A stretch of 64,000 nucleotides of DNA from Nematostella vectensis. Its lineage: Eukaryota > Cnidaria > Anthozoa > Actiniaria > Edwardsiidae. Location of the stretch: assembly GCF_932526225.1 (NCBI RefSeq), contig NC_064044.1, forward strand, positions 625,001-689,000, written 5' to 3'. Below the pieces are notes generated by a model, which made no database searches, was not told the origin of the DNA, and worked only from the letters and a program-made list of their open reading frames with translations. The position numbers and the translations under genes were made by a program. Shown here in pieces: positions 1 to 9,699 of the stretch. The stretch's first letter is position 1. Each line of letters opens with the position of its first letter.

Positions 1-406
1 GATCGATATTACTCGTCCACCAAACAGGTGAGCCGCTATCAGTATAATGATCGATATTACTCGTCCACCAAACAGGTGAGCCGCTATGAGTATAATGATC
101 GATATTACTCGTCCACCAAACAGGTGAGCCGCTATCAGTATAATGATCGATATTACTCGTCCACCAAACAGGTGAGCCGCTATCAGTATAATGATCGATA
201 TTACTCGTCCACCAAACAGGTGAGCCGCTATCAGTATAATGATCGATATTACTCGTCCACCAAACAGGTGAGCCGCTATCAGTATAATGATCGATATTAC
301 TCGTCCACCAAACAGGTGAGCCGCTATCAGTATAATGATCGATATTACTCGTCCACCAAACAGGTGAGCCGCTATCAGTATAATGATCGATATTACTCGT
401 CCACCA
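1..406. repeat. 48-bp tandem array at the window edge
   Basis: About 8.5 near-identical copies of a 48-bp unit, so the + strand stays open in 16-residue steps (SRYQYNDRYYSSTKQV). Each unit contains AAACAGGTGAGC, a near-ideal 5' splice site. The array runs off the left edge, so its parent sequence is not visible. The open frame follows from a unit length divisible by three and is weak evidence of coding. By analogy with other arrays in this window it may descend from an exon-donor boundary. Confidence 0.9.
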
Positions 407-778
407 GTAGCAGTACCTACATTACATACATACATACATAAACTTCATTTTATCCCGAATTGAGGGCTTTGCCACTTAATCCAGTGGGTTCCATCCAAGC
501 TCAGATCAACTTTTTTTAAATTTGTATAAACCTGGTTTTCTACATTGTGACTCCCATATCCAGGATAAGGACGTTAAACCGGAGGTCCCACACTTCATAA
601 CCGTATTGGGGGACTTTACTGGCAATGTTACACATTCATGATTGCGTTGAACAGCCTGTATTTACACATTGACGAGTAGAGTCTGTTACATGTGGAGCGC
701 ATTTGACCATGTCTCGCGATGTTACGCTGTGCGCCATACAAATATATAGATAGCATCTGTTTTTTAACTTTTGTTCAG

Positions 779-1852
779 GTCTACGAGGACCTGGGCGGCG
801 CCATGGGCTTGGAATATGACCTACTGGCAGACTACACCTTGAAGAAGTCCCTGGGGGCCCTTACAGGCATCGACTCCAGTAAACCGGTTACAGGCTACGC
901 CATTACCCTGGGCTATCACACCAAGGATCGCTCTATCTCAAGCGAGTGCTTGGTTGAGCCAAAGTTCACGGCGGACCTACTAGGGAGATTCAAAGCCTTG
1001 CCGTCGACGGTCCCCAAGCCGTACAAATCAGTTTCCTGGACCGAGTACGAGGACTTTGTCAAGAGGTTCGGCACACACGTGGTAACGTCGGCACTTCTTG
1101 GCTCGTTCATTTGTCAGTACGCATTCGCAAGGGGCGACAAAAGGTACAGCATGGATGATCTAAAGGTGAAGGCTTGCGCATTGTTTTCCAAGGACCCGGA
1201 TGGTATCCCTGCATGCCGGAGGGTCACGGAGGACCAGCTTGGCAAGGTGAATGGTATGGAGATGAATAGCAAGACCGTGATCCGCGGAGGAACTGTCGAC
1301 ACGCGCAGCAAACTCTTGTTCAGCCGAACCAAGGAACTCTTAGAAACGTTCAAGTCAGAAGCAAAGAACTCCACGTCTCCCATTTCTTATATCCTCTCCC
1401 CCTTATGGCGATTGCTAAAGATGAAGTTTCATGGCACTAAACATTACGCCAAGGCCAAAAACCTGGAAGAATTCTACAAAGGAATGCTTAACTTTGGCTG
1501 TCCTTACAAGGAAATTGGCGGGAAAGAGATGCAGGTGTTCGAGAAGACTCCGCAAAGCCCCGACAGTAACCCGACGTACCAATGCAAGCTAAGACAGCAA
1601 GGGTGCCTCGCGGACAAAGACTGCCACTATGTTCCTCTACTCTCCTGCTCTTGTAATGGTCCCACGTGCATCGAGCACAAGACAGTGGAGCGTGGAGACG
1701 GCACGGTCAGGAAGGAGCCGTACGCGTGGCATAACAAGAGGGATGAGGCGAGGGGATGTAGCTACTCCATGTTCCTGCCAGGCTGCGCGTGCAAGACCAA
1801 GGCTGGGTTTGACGTCATCTGGTACAACAACAAGAAACACGACTACGCGTAA
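779..1852 (+). CDS. MACPF-domain protein, C-terminal exon (partial gene)
   Basis: Last coding exon of a membrane-attack-complex/perforin (MACPF) family protein; members bind membranes and many oligomerise into pores, and sea anemones use some in venom and defence. The exon opens after an acceptor at 777-778 (TTTTGTTCAG) in phase 0 with VYEDLGGAMG; the ATG at 719 lies in the intron, so it is probably not the start. The MACPF signature Y-x6-[FY]-G-T-H is seen as YEDFVKRFGTH near 1042-1080. The last 90 residues or so are cysteine-rich (CLADKDCHY, CSCNG, GCACK), as expected of a disulfide-bonded tail module. The stop is TAA at 1850-1852. Upstream exons with the signal peptide and N-terminal half are outside the window or unrecognised. 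The exon is GC-richer than its flanks and has no internal breaks. Whether it is venom, immune or developmental cannot be told from sequence. Confidence 0.8.
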   Translation, partial: VYEDLGGAMGLEYDLLADYTLKKSLGALTGIDSSKPVTGYAITLGYHTKDRSISSECLVEPKFTADLLGRFKALPSTVPKPYKSVSWTEYEDFVKRFGTHVVTSALLGSFICQYAFARGDKRYSMDDLKVKACALFSKDPDGIPACRRVTEDQLGKVNGMEMNSKTVIRGGTVDTRSKLLFSRTKELLETFKSEAKNSTSPISYILSPLWRLLKMKFHGTKHYAKAKNLEEFYKGMLNFGCPYKEIGGKEMQVFEKTPQSPDSNPTYQCKLRQQGCLADKDCHYVPLLSCSCNGPTCIEHKTVERGDGTVRKEPYAWHNKRDEARGCSYSMFLPGCACKTKAGFDVIWYNNKKHDYA

Positions 1853-1863
1853 CTGGGATTTTT

Positions 1864-2412
1864 GTACGTGACCTCGTGTGCGTGACCTTCTTAACGTGAC
1901 ATCGTGTTGTGACCTCATTTTCTGACCTTTTGTACGTGACAGCGTGTCGTGACTTCATCTTCGAGACTTTTGTATGTGACAGCGTGTCGTGACCTCATCT
2001 TCTAGCCTTTTGTACGTGACCTCATCTTCTAGCCTTTTGTACGTGACATCGTGTTGTGACCTCTTTTCCTGACCTTTTGTACGTGACAGCGTGTCGTGAC
2101 CTCATCTTCTAGCCTTTTGTACGTGACATCGTGTTGTGACCTCTTTTCCTGACCTTTTGTACGTGACAGCGTGTCGTGACCTCATCTTCTGGCCTTTTGT
2201 ACGTGAAAGCGTGTCGTGACCTCGTCTTCTGGCCTTTTGTACGTGAAAGCGTGTCGTGACCTCATCTTCTAGCCTTTTGTACGCGAAAGCGTGTCGTGAC
2301 CTCGTCTTCTGGCCTTTTGTACGTGAAAGCGTGTCGTGACCTCATCTTCTGGCCTTTTGTACGTGAAAGCGTGTCGTGACCTCATCTTCTAGCCTTTTGT
2401 ACGTGAAATCGT
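1864..2412. repeat. 40-bp tandem array downstream of the MACPF exon
   Basis: About 13 copies of a 40-bp unit rich in GTACGTGAC and CGTGTCGTGACC, beginning some 12 bp after the MACPF stop, so it probably lies in the 3' UTR. Early copies are diverged and later ones alternate between a few variants. The frequent ACGTGA words are a by-product of the unit. Confidence 0.88.
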
Positions 2413-2631
2413 AAACATAATGCACGTGAATTTTCGTACGTGGAGTTTTGTACGTGACTTTTTGATCATGGGTTTTTGTACGTGGCCTAATCACGTGACC
2501 TTATGTATGTGACTTTGTCTACGTTATCTTATGCCCAACACTGTTTATGTATGGTTTTATGATATTTCAGGCTGTGATGTATTATAAATATGTGTCTTAT
2601 GTAAAGTATTAAAATTCAGACTGTGGAAGGT

Positions 2632-2850
2632 GGAGTCATTGCGAGCCAGTGGGCTGGAGATAGTAAAACAGGATAAAGTGCGCTAGTCATTCGAGCCAGT
2701 GGGCTGGAGATAGTAAAACAGGATAAAGTGCGCCAGTCATTCGAGCCAGTGGGCTGGAGATAGTAAAACAGGATAAAGTGCGCTAGTCATTGCGAGCCAG
2801 TGGGCTGGAGATAGTAAAACAGGATAAAGTGCGCTAGTCATTGCGAGCCA
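2632..2850. repeat. 50/51-bp tandem array
   Basis: Four to five copies of a 50/51-bp unit containing GAGCCAGTGGGCTGGAGATA; copies differ mainly by a one-base indel (TCATTGCG versus TCATTCG). No gene is visible. Confidence 0.88.
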
Positions 2851-2920
2851 ATGACTAGCGCACGACCGTTAAGCGGTTGCACGATATGACGGTAATTGTC
2901 AGACAAGACAGACAAGCTGT

Positions 2921-3947
2921 AGACTAACTAGGTGGACTGACTAGAAAGACTACAGACAAGCTGTAGACTAACTAGGTGGTCTGACTAGAAAGACTACAGA
3001 CAAGTTGTAGAATAACTAGGTGGTCTGACTAGAAAGACTACAGACAAGCTGTAGACTAACTAGGTGGTCTAACTAGAAAGACTACAGACAAGCTGTAGAA
3101 TAACTAGGTGGTCTGACTAGAAAGACTACATACAAGCTGTAGGATAACCACATGGTATGACTATAAAGACTACAGACAAGCTGTAGAATAACTAGGTGGT
3201 CTGACTAGAAAGACTACAGACAAGCTATAGACTAACTAGGTGGTCTGACTAGAAAGACTACAGACAAGCTGTAGAATAACTAGGTGGTCTGACTAGAAAG
3301 ACTACAGACAAGCTATAGACTAACTAGGTGGTCTGACTAGAAAGACTACAGACAAGCTGTAGAATAACTAGGTGGTCTGACTAGAAAGACTACAGACAAG
3401 CTATAGACTAACTAGGTGGTCTGACTAGAAAGACTACAGACAAGCTGTAGACTAACTAGGTGGTCTGACTAGAAAGACTACAGACAAGCTGTAGAATAAC
3501 TATGTGGTCTGACTAGAAAGACTACAGACAAGCTATAGACTAACTAGGTGGTATGACTAGAAAGACTACAGACAAGCTATAGAATAACTAGGTGGTCCGA
3601 CTAGAAAGACTACAGACAAGCTGTAGAATAACTATGTGGTCTGACTAGAAAGACTACAGACAAGCTATAGACTAACTAGGTGGTATGACTAGAAAGACTA
3701 CAGACAAGCTGTAGAATAACTAGGTGGTCTGACTAGAAAGACTACAGACAAGCTGTAGAATAACTATGTGGTCTGACTAGAAAGACTACAGACAAGCTGT
3801 GGACTAACAAGGTGGTATGACTAGAAAGACTACAGACAAGCTGTAGACTAACTAGGTGGTCTGACTAGAAAGACTACAGACAAGCTGTAGAATAACTATG
3901 TGGTATGGCTAAACAAACTACAGACAAGCTGTAGAATAATTACCTTA
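2921..3947. repeat. 44-bp tandem array
   Basis: About 23 copies of a 44-bp unit containing ACTACAGACAAGCTGTAGA and CTAGGTGGTCTGACTAG. CTACAGACAAGCTGTAG is a near-palindrome, so single strands could form regular hairpins. Point variants (AGGTGG/ATGTGG, TCTGACT/TATGACT) recur in blocks, which suggests duplication of several units at a time. Noncoding. Confidence 0.9.
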
Positions 3948-3955
3948 TTAAACTT

Positions 3956-4030
3956 AATTATCGCGTCACTTTAATTTCGCGAATTTCGCGATTTTACAAG
4001 ATTTGCGAAAATAAAGTGACGCGAAAATTA
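3956..4030. mobile_element. Short palindromic (MITE-like) element
   Basis: The arms CGCGTCACTTTA (from 3962) and TAAAGTGACGCG (to about 4023) are reverse complements, and inside them TTTCGCGAA faces TTTGCGAAA. The flanks AATTA and AAATTA could be remnants of a target duplication. Foldback structure only, no coding. Confidence 0.5.
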
Positions 4031-4221
4031 GTACACAAGAAGCCTTTGGGGGAATATAAGCCGTTCAATCTTTATGGAAACACCTTGTTTATTTAGTCAT
4101 CTAATGTACATATAGTACGGTAAGGGTTGAGTTGGACTTATGCATAGATTGTTATGAAACTAAGTTTAGCCCACACATCTTTTTGTTATAAATTGTTTCA
4201 GTTTGATGATAACAGCACATT

Positions 4222-4453
4222 TTAAAGCCGCATTGTCACCAGTTTACTTCTGGTCGATAACATAACAATATCCGATAATTTTTAACGGAAAATGCGAAAA
4301 ATATTTCAAAATATTAAAAGCAGTGTGTTTATTAGAAGTTTCTTTGAGGATGTGATTGATAATTTAGAGCGATTTTAATAGATTATTTTGTATTTTAACG
4401 GCTGAGGTTTCCGTCGGACCTCCGGAAGTAAACTGGTGACAATGCGGCTTTAA
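4222..4453. mobile_element. TTAA-flanked MITE with 29-bp terminal inverted repeats
   Basis: Bases 4222-4250 and 4425-4453 are perfect reverse complements over 29 bp. The outermost four bases on each side are TTAA, so the element is about 224 bp (4226-4449) between TTAA duplications, with ends starting AGCCGCATTG. TTAA target duplications are typical of piggyBac-type transposons, but the terminus does not show the usual piggyBac CCC start, so the family is inferred. The AT-rich interior has no open frame. Confidence 0.7.
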
Positions 4454-4904
4454 TCCCACGTGACAGACTCGTGGTAAGGGGGGTTCTTCAGCGAACCGTT
4501 ATACCGGAAAAAAATCAGCGTTGCTAGGCAACAGTGAGCCAATCGAGAACTCTTGGTCTAAATCCGTTACGTTTCCAGCTGAGAAGAAAGATCAAGTATC
4601 AATGTGGGATCAAGTGATCAATTAGATATGAAATCCAATCAAAGCAGACAGAAGTCTGCGGCCTGGGTGTCAATAGCGTATAAATGATGTATTAATAAGG
4701 GATCAATAAGTTATAAATAATGTATTGATAGGGTATCAATAGGTTATTAGTGATGTGTTAATGCGGTGTTAATGATGTAATAAGTATTTAGAAAAGGATA
4801 TTTGGGTAAAAATCGTATTCACCTACCTGTTGTTACATTCTCGACATATTTTAACACTTTTGCAAGCCCGGCATTCTCGACTCCAACCTGCAAACCAAAC
4901 ACAC

Positions 4905-5580
4905 TCTCAGTATACACACATTGTAAACACACAAGATATCTCTCATTATACACACATTGTAAACACACACGATATCTCTCATTATACACACATTGTAAAA
5001 ACACACGATATCTCTCAGTATACACACATTGTAAACACACACGATATCTCTCATTATACACACATTGTAAAAACACACGATATCTCTCAGTATACACACA
5101 TTGTAAACACACACGATATCTCTCAGTATACACACATTGTAAACACACAAGATATCTCAGTATATACACATTGTAAACAGACACGATATCTCTCAGTATA
5201 CACACATTGTAAACACACACGATATCTCTCAGTATACACACATTGTTGACACACACAATATCTCCCATACACACATTGCAAACACAAACGATATCTCTCA
5301 GTATACACACATTGTAAACACACACGATATCTCTCAGTATACATACATTGTAAACACACACGATATCTCTCAGTATACACACATTGTAAACACACACGAT
5401 AACTCTCAGTATACACACATTGTAAACACACACGATATCTCTCAGTATGCACACATTATAAACACACAGTATCTCTCGGTAAACACACATTGTAAACACA
5501 CACGATATCTCTCAGTATATACACATTGTAAACACACAGTATCTCTCGGTAAACACACATTGTAAACACATATCTCTCTG
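4905..5580. repeat. 36-bp tandem array
   Basis: About 18 copies of a 36-bp unit containing ACACACATTGTAAACACACA and GATATCTCTCAGTAT. The unit length is a multiple of 3, so long frames open on both strands; these are artefacts. The last copies shorten and the array abuts the Penelope-like remnant at about 5585. Confidence 0.9.
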
Positions 5581-5584
5581 GTAG

Positions 5585-5880
5585 GTGTTAAACTGGCTGG
5601 TAGGCTGGTAGGTGTTGCGGTTTAGGTCGAATGTGACGTCTAGGAAGTTGACTACTCGCTTGTTGGCTTCTATGGTGATTCGCAGTCCGTTGTTGTTGAA
5701 GATGCGGCATAGTTCTTTCTTTATATTTTCTGTGTTTTTAGGTGTGGCGCTTGTGATGGCTAGTCCGTCGTCGCGGTAGAGTCCTACGTTGATGTTAAGG
5801 TCTTGGAGTTGGGAGAGGAGGAAGTTGCCTACAAGTTCGCATGTTTCAGCGCCGTCGTAGCGTCCTAGCCTTTCACCAAA
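5585..5880 (-). pseudogene. Penelope-like retroelement, reverse-transcriptase fragment (inverted part)
   Basis: Read on the minus strand this gives a reverse-transcriptase segment with [14 protein letters not shown], then [11 protein letters not shown] (the YxDD catalytic box), then [20 protein letters not shown] and [11 protein letters not shown]. This arrangement matches the RT of Penelope-like elements. The element's C-terminal part lies immediately downstream on the opposite strand, so the copy has an inversion break near 5880. No complete frame survives. Confidence 0.72.
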
Positions 5881-5884
5881 CCGA

Positions 5885-6685
5885 ACGCCCCACTACAGTA
5901 AGTCCACAAAGAAACCTTCGACCAAGCCGCCCCGCCATATCCCCGCCCCGTCATACGCTGCACTACGAACCAAACACCACAAGCAAACGCAAGAACCGCC
6001 AGCGCAACAACATCATCTGGTACAACCCCCCTTTTAGCAAGAACACAAGCACCAACATCGTCCATCGTCACTCATAGACAAGCACTTCCCTAAAGACCAC
6101 AAACTCAGAAAAATCTTCAACCGGAACACAATTAAAATCAGTTATAGCTGCATGAGCAACACCAAGCAGATAATTGACAGCCACAACAAACGCATAATCG
6201 CCTCATCAATAACAACCGAAAACGCCCCTACCTCCCTCGCCACCGCCAATAACAAAACATGCAACTGCAGACAAAAGAACGCGTGCCCCCTTGACAGAAA
6301 ATGCCTCCAATAATCTGTTATCTACCAAGCTACTGTAACAAGAAAGGACAACAACACCTCTGAAACCTACGTAGGACTAACCGAGAACGAATTCAAGACA
6401 AGATATAGAAACCACAACGCCTCATTCCGACACGCTAAACACAGAAACTCGGCCGAACTAAGCAAGTACATATGGAGCCTTAAAGACAACGACATAGAAC
6501 ACTTTATTTCATGGAAAATCCTGCCATCTCACTCCGCCTACAACAGCTCTAGCAAAAGATGTAATCTCTGCCTCAAAGAAAAACTTATCATTATCCGCCA
6601 ACCCAAGCTATCAACTTTTAACAAGCGTAACGAGCTAGTGTCTTCGTGTCGCCACAGGAACAAAGCCTTGTTATGCAACAGCTGA
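5885..6685 (+). pseudogene. Penelope-like retroelement, C-terminal GIY-YIG endonuclease region
   Basis: The plus strand encodes the downstream part of a Penelope-like protein: [13 protein letters not shown], then [19 protein letters not shown], a Cys cluster ([15 protein letters not shown]), then a GIY-YIG nuclease with VIYQATV, ETYVGLTENEFKTRYRNH and AELSKYIWSLKD. In this family the GIY-YIG domain nicks the target for reverse transcription. Breaks: a frameshift near 6060-6075, and an in-frame TAA at 6311-6313 between the Cys cluster and the nuclease. The frame ends near 6685 and is followed by a 3' tail carrying the hammerhead-like fold. Dead as it stands. Confidence 0.72.
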
Positions 6686-6791
6686 TCTATTCAATTTCAT
6701 CATAACAGCCATTCAAATTTCGCGCCCTATTTTTATGTTAATTTTATACATAGATAGTATAAAAGTGATGGTAGTAATATATTCTTAATAA

Positions 6792-6834
6792 ATTTTCTGA
6801 TGAGTGGGCAACCACGAAACAGGCTTGTAGAGAT
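6792..6834 (+). ncRNA. Hammerhead ribozyme motif in the Penelope-like 3' tail
   Basis: The hammerhead core is present in order: CTGATGA (6797-6803); stem II GTGG/CCAC (6804-6807 with 6812-6815) closed by GCAA; GAA (6816-6818); a short stem III ACA/TGT (6819-6821 with 6826-6828) closed by GGCT; then A6829 as the unpaired base before the predicted cut. Stem I would pair 6792-6796 with 6830-6834, including G-U pairs, leaving a long open end. Hammerhead motifs with very short stem III are known in Penelope-like elements, which fits the GIY-YIG region just upstream. Activity is not shown. Confidence 0.72.
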
Positions 6835-6840
6835 GAAACG

Positions 6841-7289
6841 GTAGTTCGCGTGTTTTTTTTCCTACAAACCAAGATATATCCCGCTCTACACCTATGTATT
6901 GAGCACTGTTATATGAACGCCTGCACTCACGCATCAGTAAATACACATTAAATGTAAGGTTTTGGTATTAGCCAGCAAAAATTAAGGCAAGCAAACATTT
7001 TCACAGATATTTTGGCAGGTAAAGAAATAGCTTATCTTCATCATCACGTCCTACCTCCATGATGTCCATCAGGTTTATCGGCGGCGGTTGACATGTCCGC
7101 GTACTTGGTGTTGAGTTTACGATGTGAATCTGGTAACCGCAAAGATCGCCACATTCGCTGCAAATTTGCGTACGATCGCAACCGATCGCATAGTGTTTTT
7201 CATATGATCGTACACGATCGCCTGTGACAAGCGGGGTCATATGATGTAGAATTTCCTTGCAATTCTTCTACATCCATGTGCATCCATCC
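6841..7289. other. Unassigned spacer between two retroelement remnants
   Basis: About 450 bp, AT-rich, no convincing coding. It has a small cluster of CGATCG words (GTACGATCG, CCGATCGCA, ATGATCGTACACGATCG) at about 7168-7222 with local dyad symmetry, which could be a hairpin. No family recognised. Confidence 0.4.
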
Positions 7290-7291
7290 AT

Positions 7292-8613
7292 TTACTTACC
7301 CATGTATCCTGCATCGAGTTTTTGCAGGAGTTTAGTAACTTGATCGATTTTAATCTTATTGAATGAAAAATGAGAGTCGACTGGAGGCATGAATGAAACT
7401 GGATCAATGTCAGTTATTGGAAGTTCATGGGCCAATTGCGCACCAATAGTTGTAAAATGCTCATTAAAGGCGCTAGCAATTTCTGCGGCTGAGTTTAATG
7501 AACCAGCTCCAGTTTTGTCCCCCAATACGTGAAGTTGTCGACTGCCGGCCCAGAGGTTCGTTTATAAGTTTCCAAGTTTGTCTTGGATCGTTTTTCGCTC
7601 GCTCAAGACCGGCGGAAAAAATTCCTTTTTGGCTGCTTTAATTGCGTTATTTGCTTTGTTGCGAGAAAGCCTGAACTCAAGCCAGTCGTCACTATTATTT
7701 GACTGGGCTGCTTTTTTCTTTAGAAAATCTCTTTTGTATGTTAAACGAAGGAGGGCAGGCGTGATCCACCGGGACCTTTTATTTTTGCTTCGTGCTTATC
7801 CAAGACTTTAAGAAAATGCGATTTCCATGTTGCCCACATATCGTTTGGATCTGAGCAATTAGCGCCACCGAGCCAATCTTTATTAGCAAGGTCCCCGAGG
7901 AACTTTTGTTTGTCAAACCCTTTCATGCTTCTAGATTCTATGGTATTGTGTACGGAAGAGCGGTCATTATGAACTTTGCGTATGGCATACATCAAGGAAT
8001 GATCACCAACACCAAGATGTATTACGTCACACTCAATAATTTTTTCTGGATTGTTTGTCATAAATCAATCAATAAGTGTTTTCGAGATGGGTGTAATTCT
8101 TGTTGGTTTGGTGACCAGTTGAGATATGCCATACACATCAGTTATATTGCGTAGTTTGCGCGATGGAAAATCAAGAGGCCGTCTGAGTTGATCACAGTTT
8201 GTGTCTGATAAAATATAATTTTCAAGTCCGAGGGCGTCAAATTTACTGACAAGTTCTTCAAAGTGTGCGAATGTTTCAACGCGTGCTTCGGGGCGTCTGT
8301 ACCACGTACAAACTAAGAAAGGCCGCGATCTCGGCTTCGTAATTTCTAAAGTGATGCACTCAAGTTTTTCATGGTTTAAGTCATCACGAATAGTATAATT
8401 GATGTTAGATTTCACATAGATACACACACCACCGCCGCGTTTACGGTCTTTGCGAATAATTTCGTAGCCAGGAATATTAACTTCCTGGTCTGAGATCATA
8501 TCATCGATTTTGGTTTCATTAATAGCCAAAACATCAACATTAGAGTTTACACTCATGAATATTCTAATTTCATCTATATGATTTGATAAGGAATTAGCAT
8601 TCAGGCAAGCCAT
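7292..8613 (-). pseudogene. Non-LTR retrotransposon ORF2 fragment: APE-type endonuclease
   Basis: Endonuclease domain of a CR1/L2-type non-LTR retroelement, which nicks DNA for target-primed reverse transcription. Seen on the minus strand: MACLNANSLSNHIDEIR, LAINETKIDD, GYEIIRKDRKRGGGVCIYVK, SDTNCD (usually GDFN) and, after an in-frame TGA at 8065-8067, LGVGDHSLMYAIRK with the late catalytic Asp-His. Further frameshifts follow. A last stretch (7525-7292) matches the linker before the RT (AFNEHFTTIGAQLAHELP, KLLQKLDAG) and then stops. The RT itself is missing, so the copy is truncated at its 3' side, opposite to the usual 5' truncation. It is continuous with the ORF1 remnant upstream. Confidence 0.78.
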
Positions 8614-8671
8614 AACAAAACCGCGACTTAGCCAGAATCTGCTAAGCCAGGCTCACCAACGGCATCCTGGT

Positions 8672-9473
8672 CTATCGGTTGTAATGGTGGCGTTGGCTCT
8701 GAGACTCGCTGCCCTGTGCTAGTTGCATAAGTAGTTGACCTATTTGTTCCAAGGGCGATTGAAAACCCTTATTACCAGTGTTCCGATTATGCTGTCCAGA
8801 TTTACGTCTGCTGTTCTTATCTCTACTGGTCTTATCTCTACTGGTCTTGTCTCTGCTGGTCTTGTCTCTACTGGTCTTATCTCTACTGGTCTTGTCTCTA
8901 CTGGTCTTGTCTCTGCTGGTCTTGTCTCTGCTGGTCTTGTCTCTGCTGGTCTTGTCTCTGCTGGTGTTGTCTCTGCTATTCGATCGCCGCAAGAAACTAA
9001 TAAAGTGTGTTGCCAGAAAGAGCATTTCCTTTCAGATTGAGGTGGAGATGGCTTCGGTTCAGGCAGGTTTCATCGATGTGTTTGTTGTCAATGAAGGCGA
9101 AGTCTTCTTCTTTAGAGAGTTCTTTAAGTCTTGCATTTGTAGCGCCGATCTTCAAGGCTAAATTCTTGATGTCGGACCGGTGTGTTAGACTGGACACAGC
9201 AATTTTCGCGCCCGGGGACAACACTTTAGCTTTCCGTGCAAGGCTACCGATCTTGACAGCACAGGTCTCCGCTGAATCAGAGGGAAGGTTGTTGGTACCT
9301 GCGTGTACAATAATTTGACTTGGGGCAGCGTGGGAGGGAAGGGAGAGCTTATCTACATGCATGTAGAGCAAATCTCTAGTGCTATGTTTGTAGCAAGTAT
9401 GCTCTGTTAAAATAATCGGCAGGCCTGCGAACAGACTACAACAACCTTTCACTGGATGAGTAAACAAAGACAT
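8672..9473 (-). pseudogene. Non-LTR retrotransposon ORF1 remnant with SGNH/GDSL esterase-like domain
   Basis: The minus-strand frame 9473-8997 has a GTNN block (QIIVHAGTNNLPSD) and a C-terminal His block (RSHLHLNLKGNAL), the SGNH-hydrolase arrangement found in ORF1 of many CR1-type elements. A one-base shift near 9020 moves the reading into frame 9025-8672, which continues LATHFISFLRR into eleven TSRDK-like pentapeptides and ends GSESQSQRHHYNR with a stop. It lies directly 5' of the endonuclease remnant in the same orientation, so both belong to one copy. The N-terminus is not recognised. Confidence 0.68.
8810..8985. repeat. 15-bp array inside the retroelement ORF1
   Basis: About eleven copies of a 15-bp unit (plus strand CTGGTCTTGTCTCTA and variants) encode TSRDK repeats on the minus strand, inside the esterase ORF1 remnant. 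Because 15 is divisible by 3 the expansion kept the frame. Confidence 0.88.
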
Positions 9474-9499
9474 ATTACTTTGGTTTTACACAATCCTTT

Positions 9500-9690
9500 T
9501 CTGTAGCACAATCCTATAGTGTCACATAATGTTGTAGTGTCACGTCACACAATTCCGGTGTCACACAATCTCATAGTCCCGTCACATGATCCTATAGTAT
9601 CACACAATCCTTGGTGTCACACAAACCTCTGGTGTCACACAATCCTTAGTGTCATACAAACCTTTGGTGTCACAAAGAACTCTACTTACA
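9500..9690. repeat. Degenerate short tandem repeat (GTGTCACACAAT)
   Basis: Roughly ten diverged copies of a 15-20 bp motif with GTGTCACACAATCC, just beyond the 5' end of the non-LTR remnant. Units vary in length. The plus-strand frame here is an artefact. Confidence 0.6.
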
Positions 9691-9699
9691 CAAGCAAGA

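Noticed and set aside
719-778. ATG at 719 as the start of the MACPF gene
   Set aside because: A strong acceptor at 777-778 precedes the first conserved residues, and the upstream codons look like intron.
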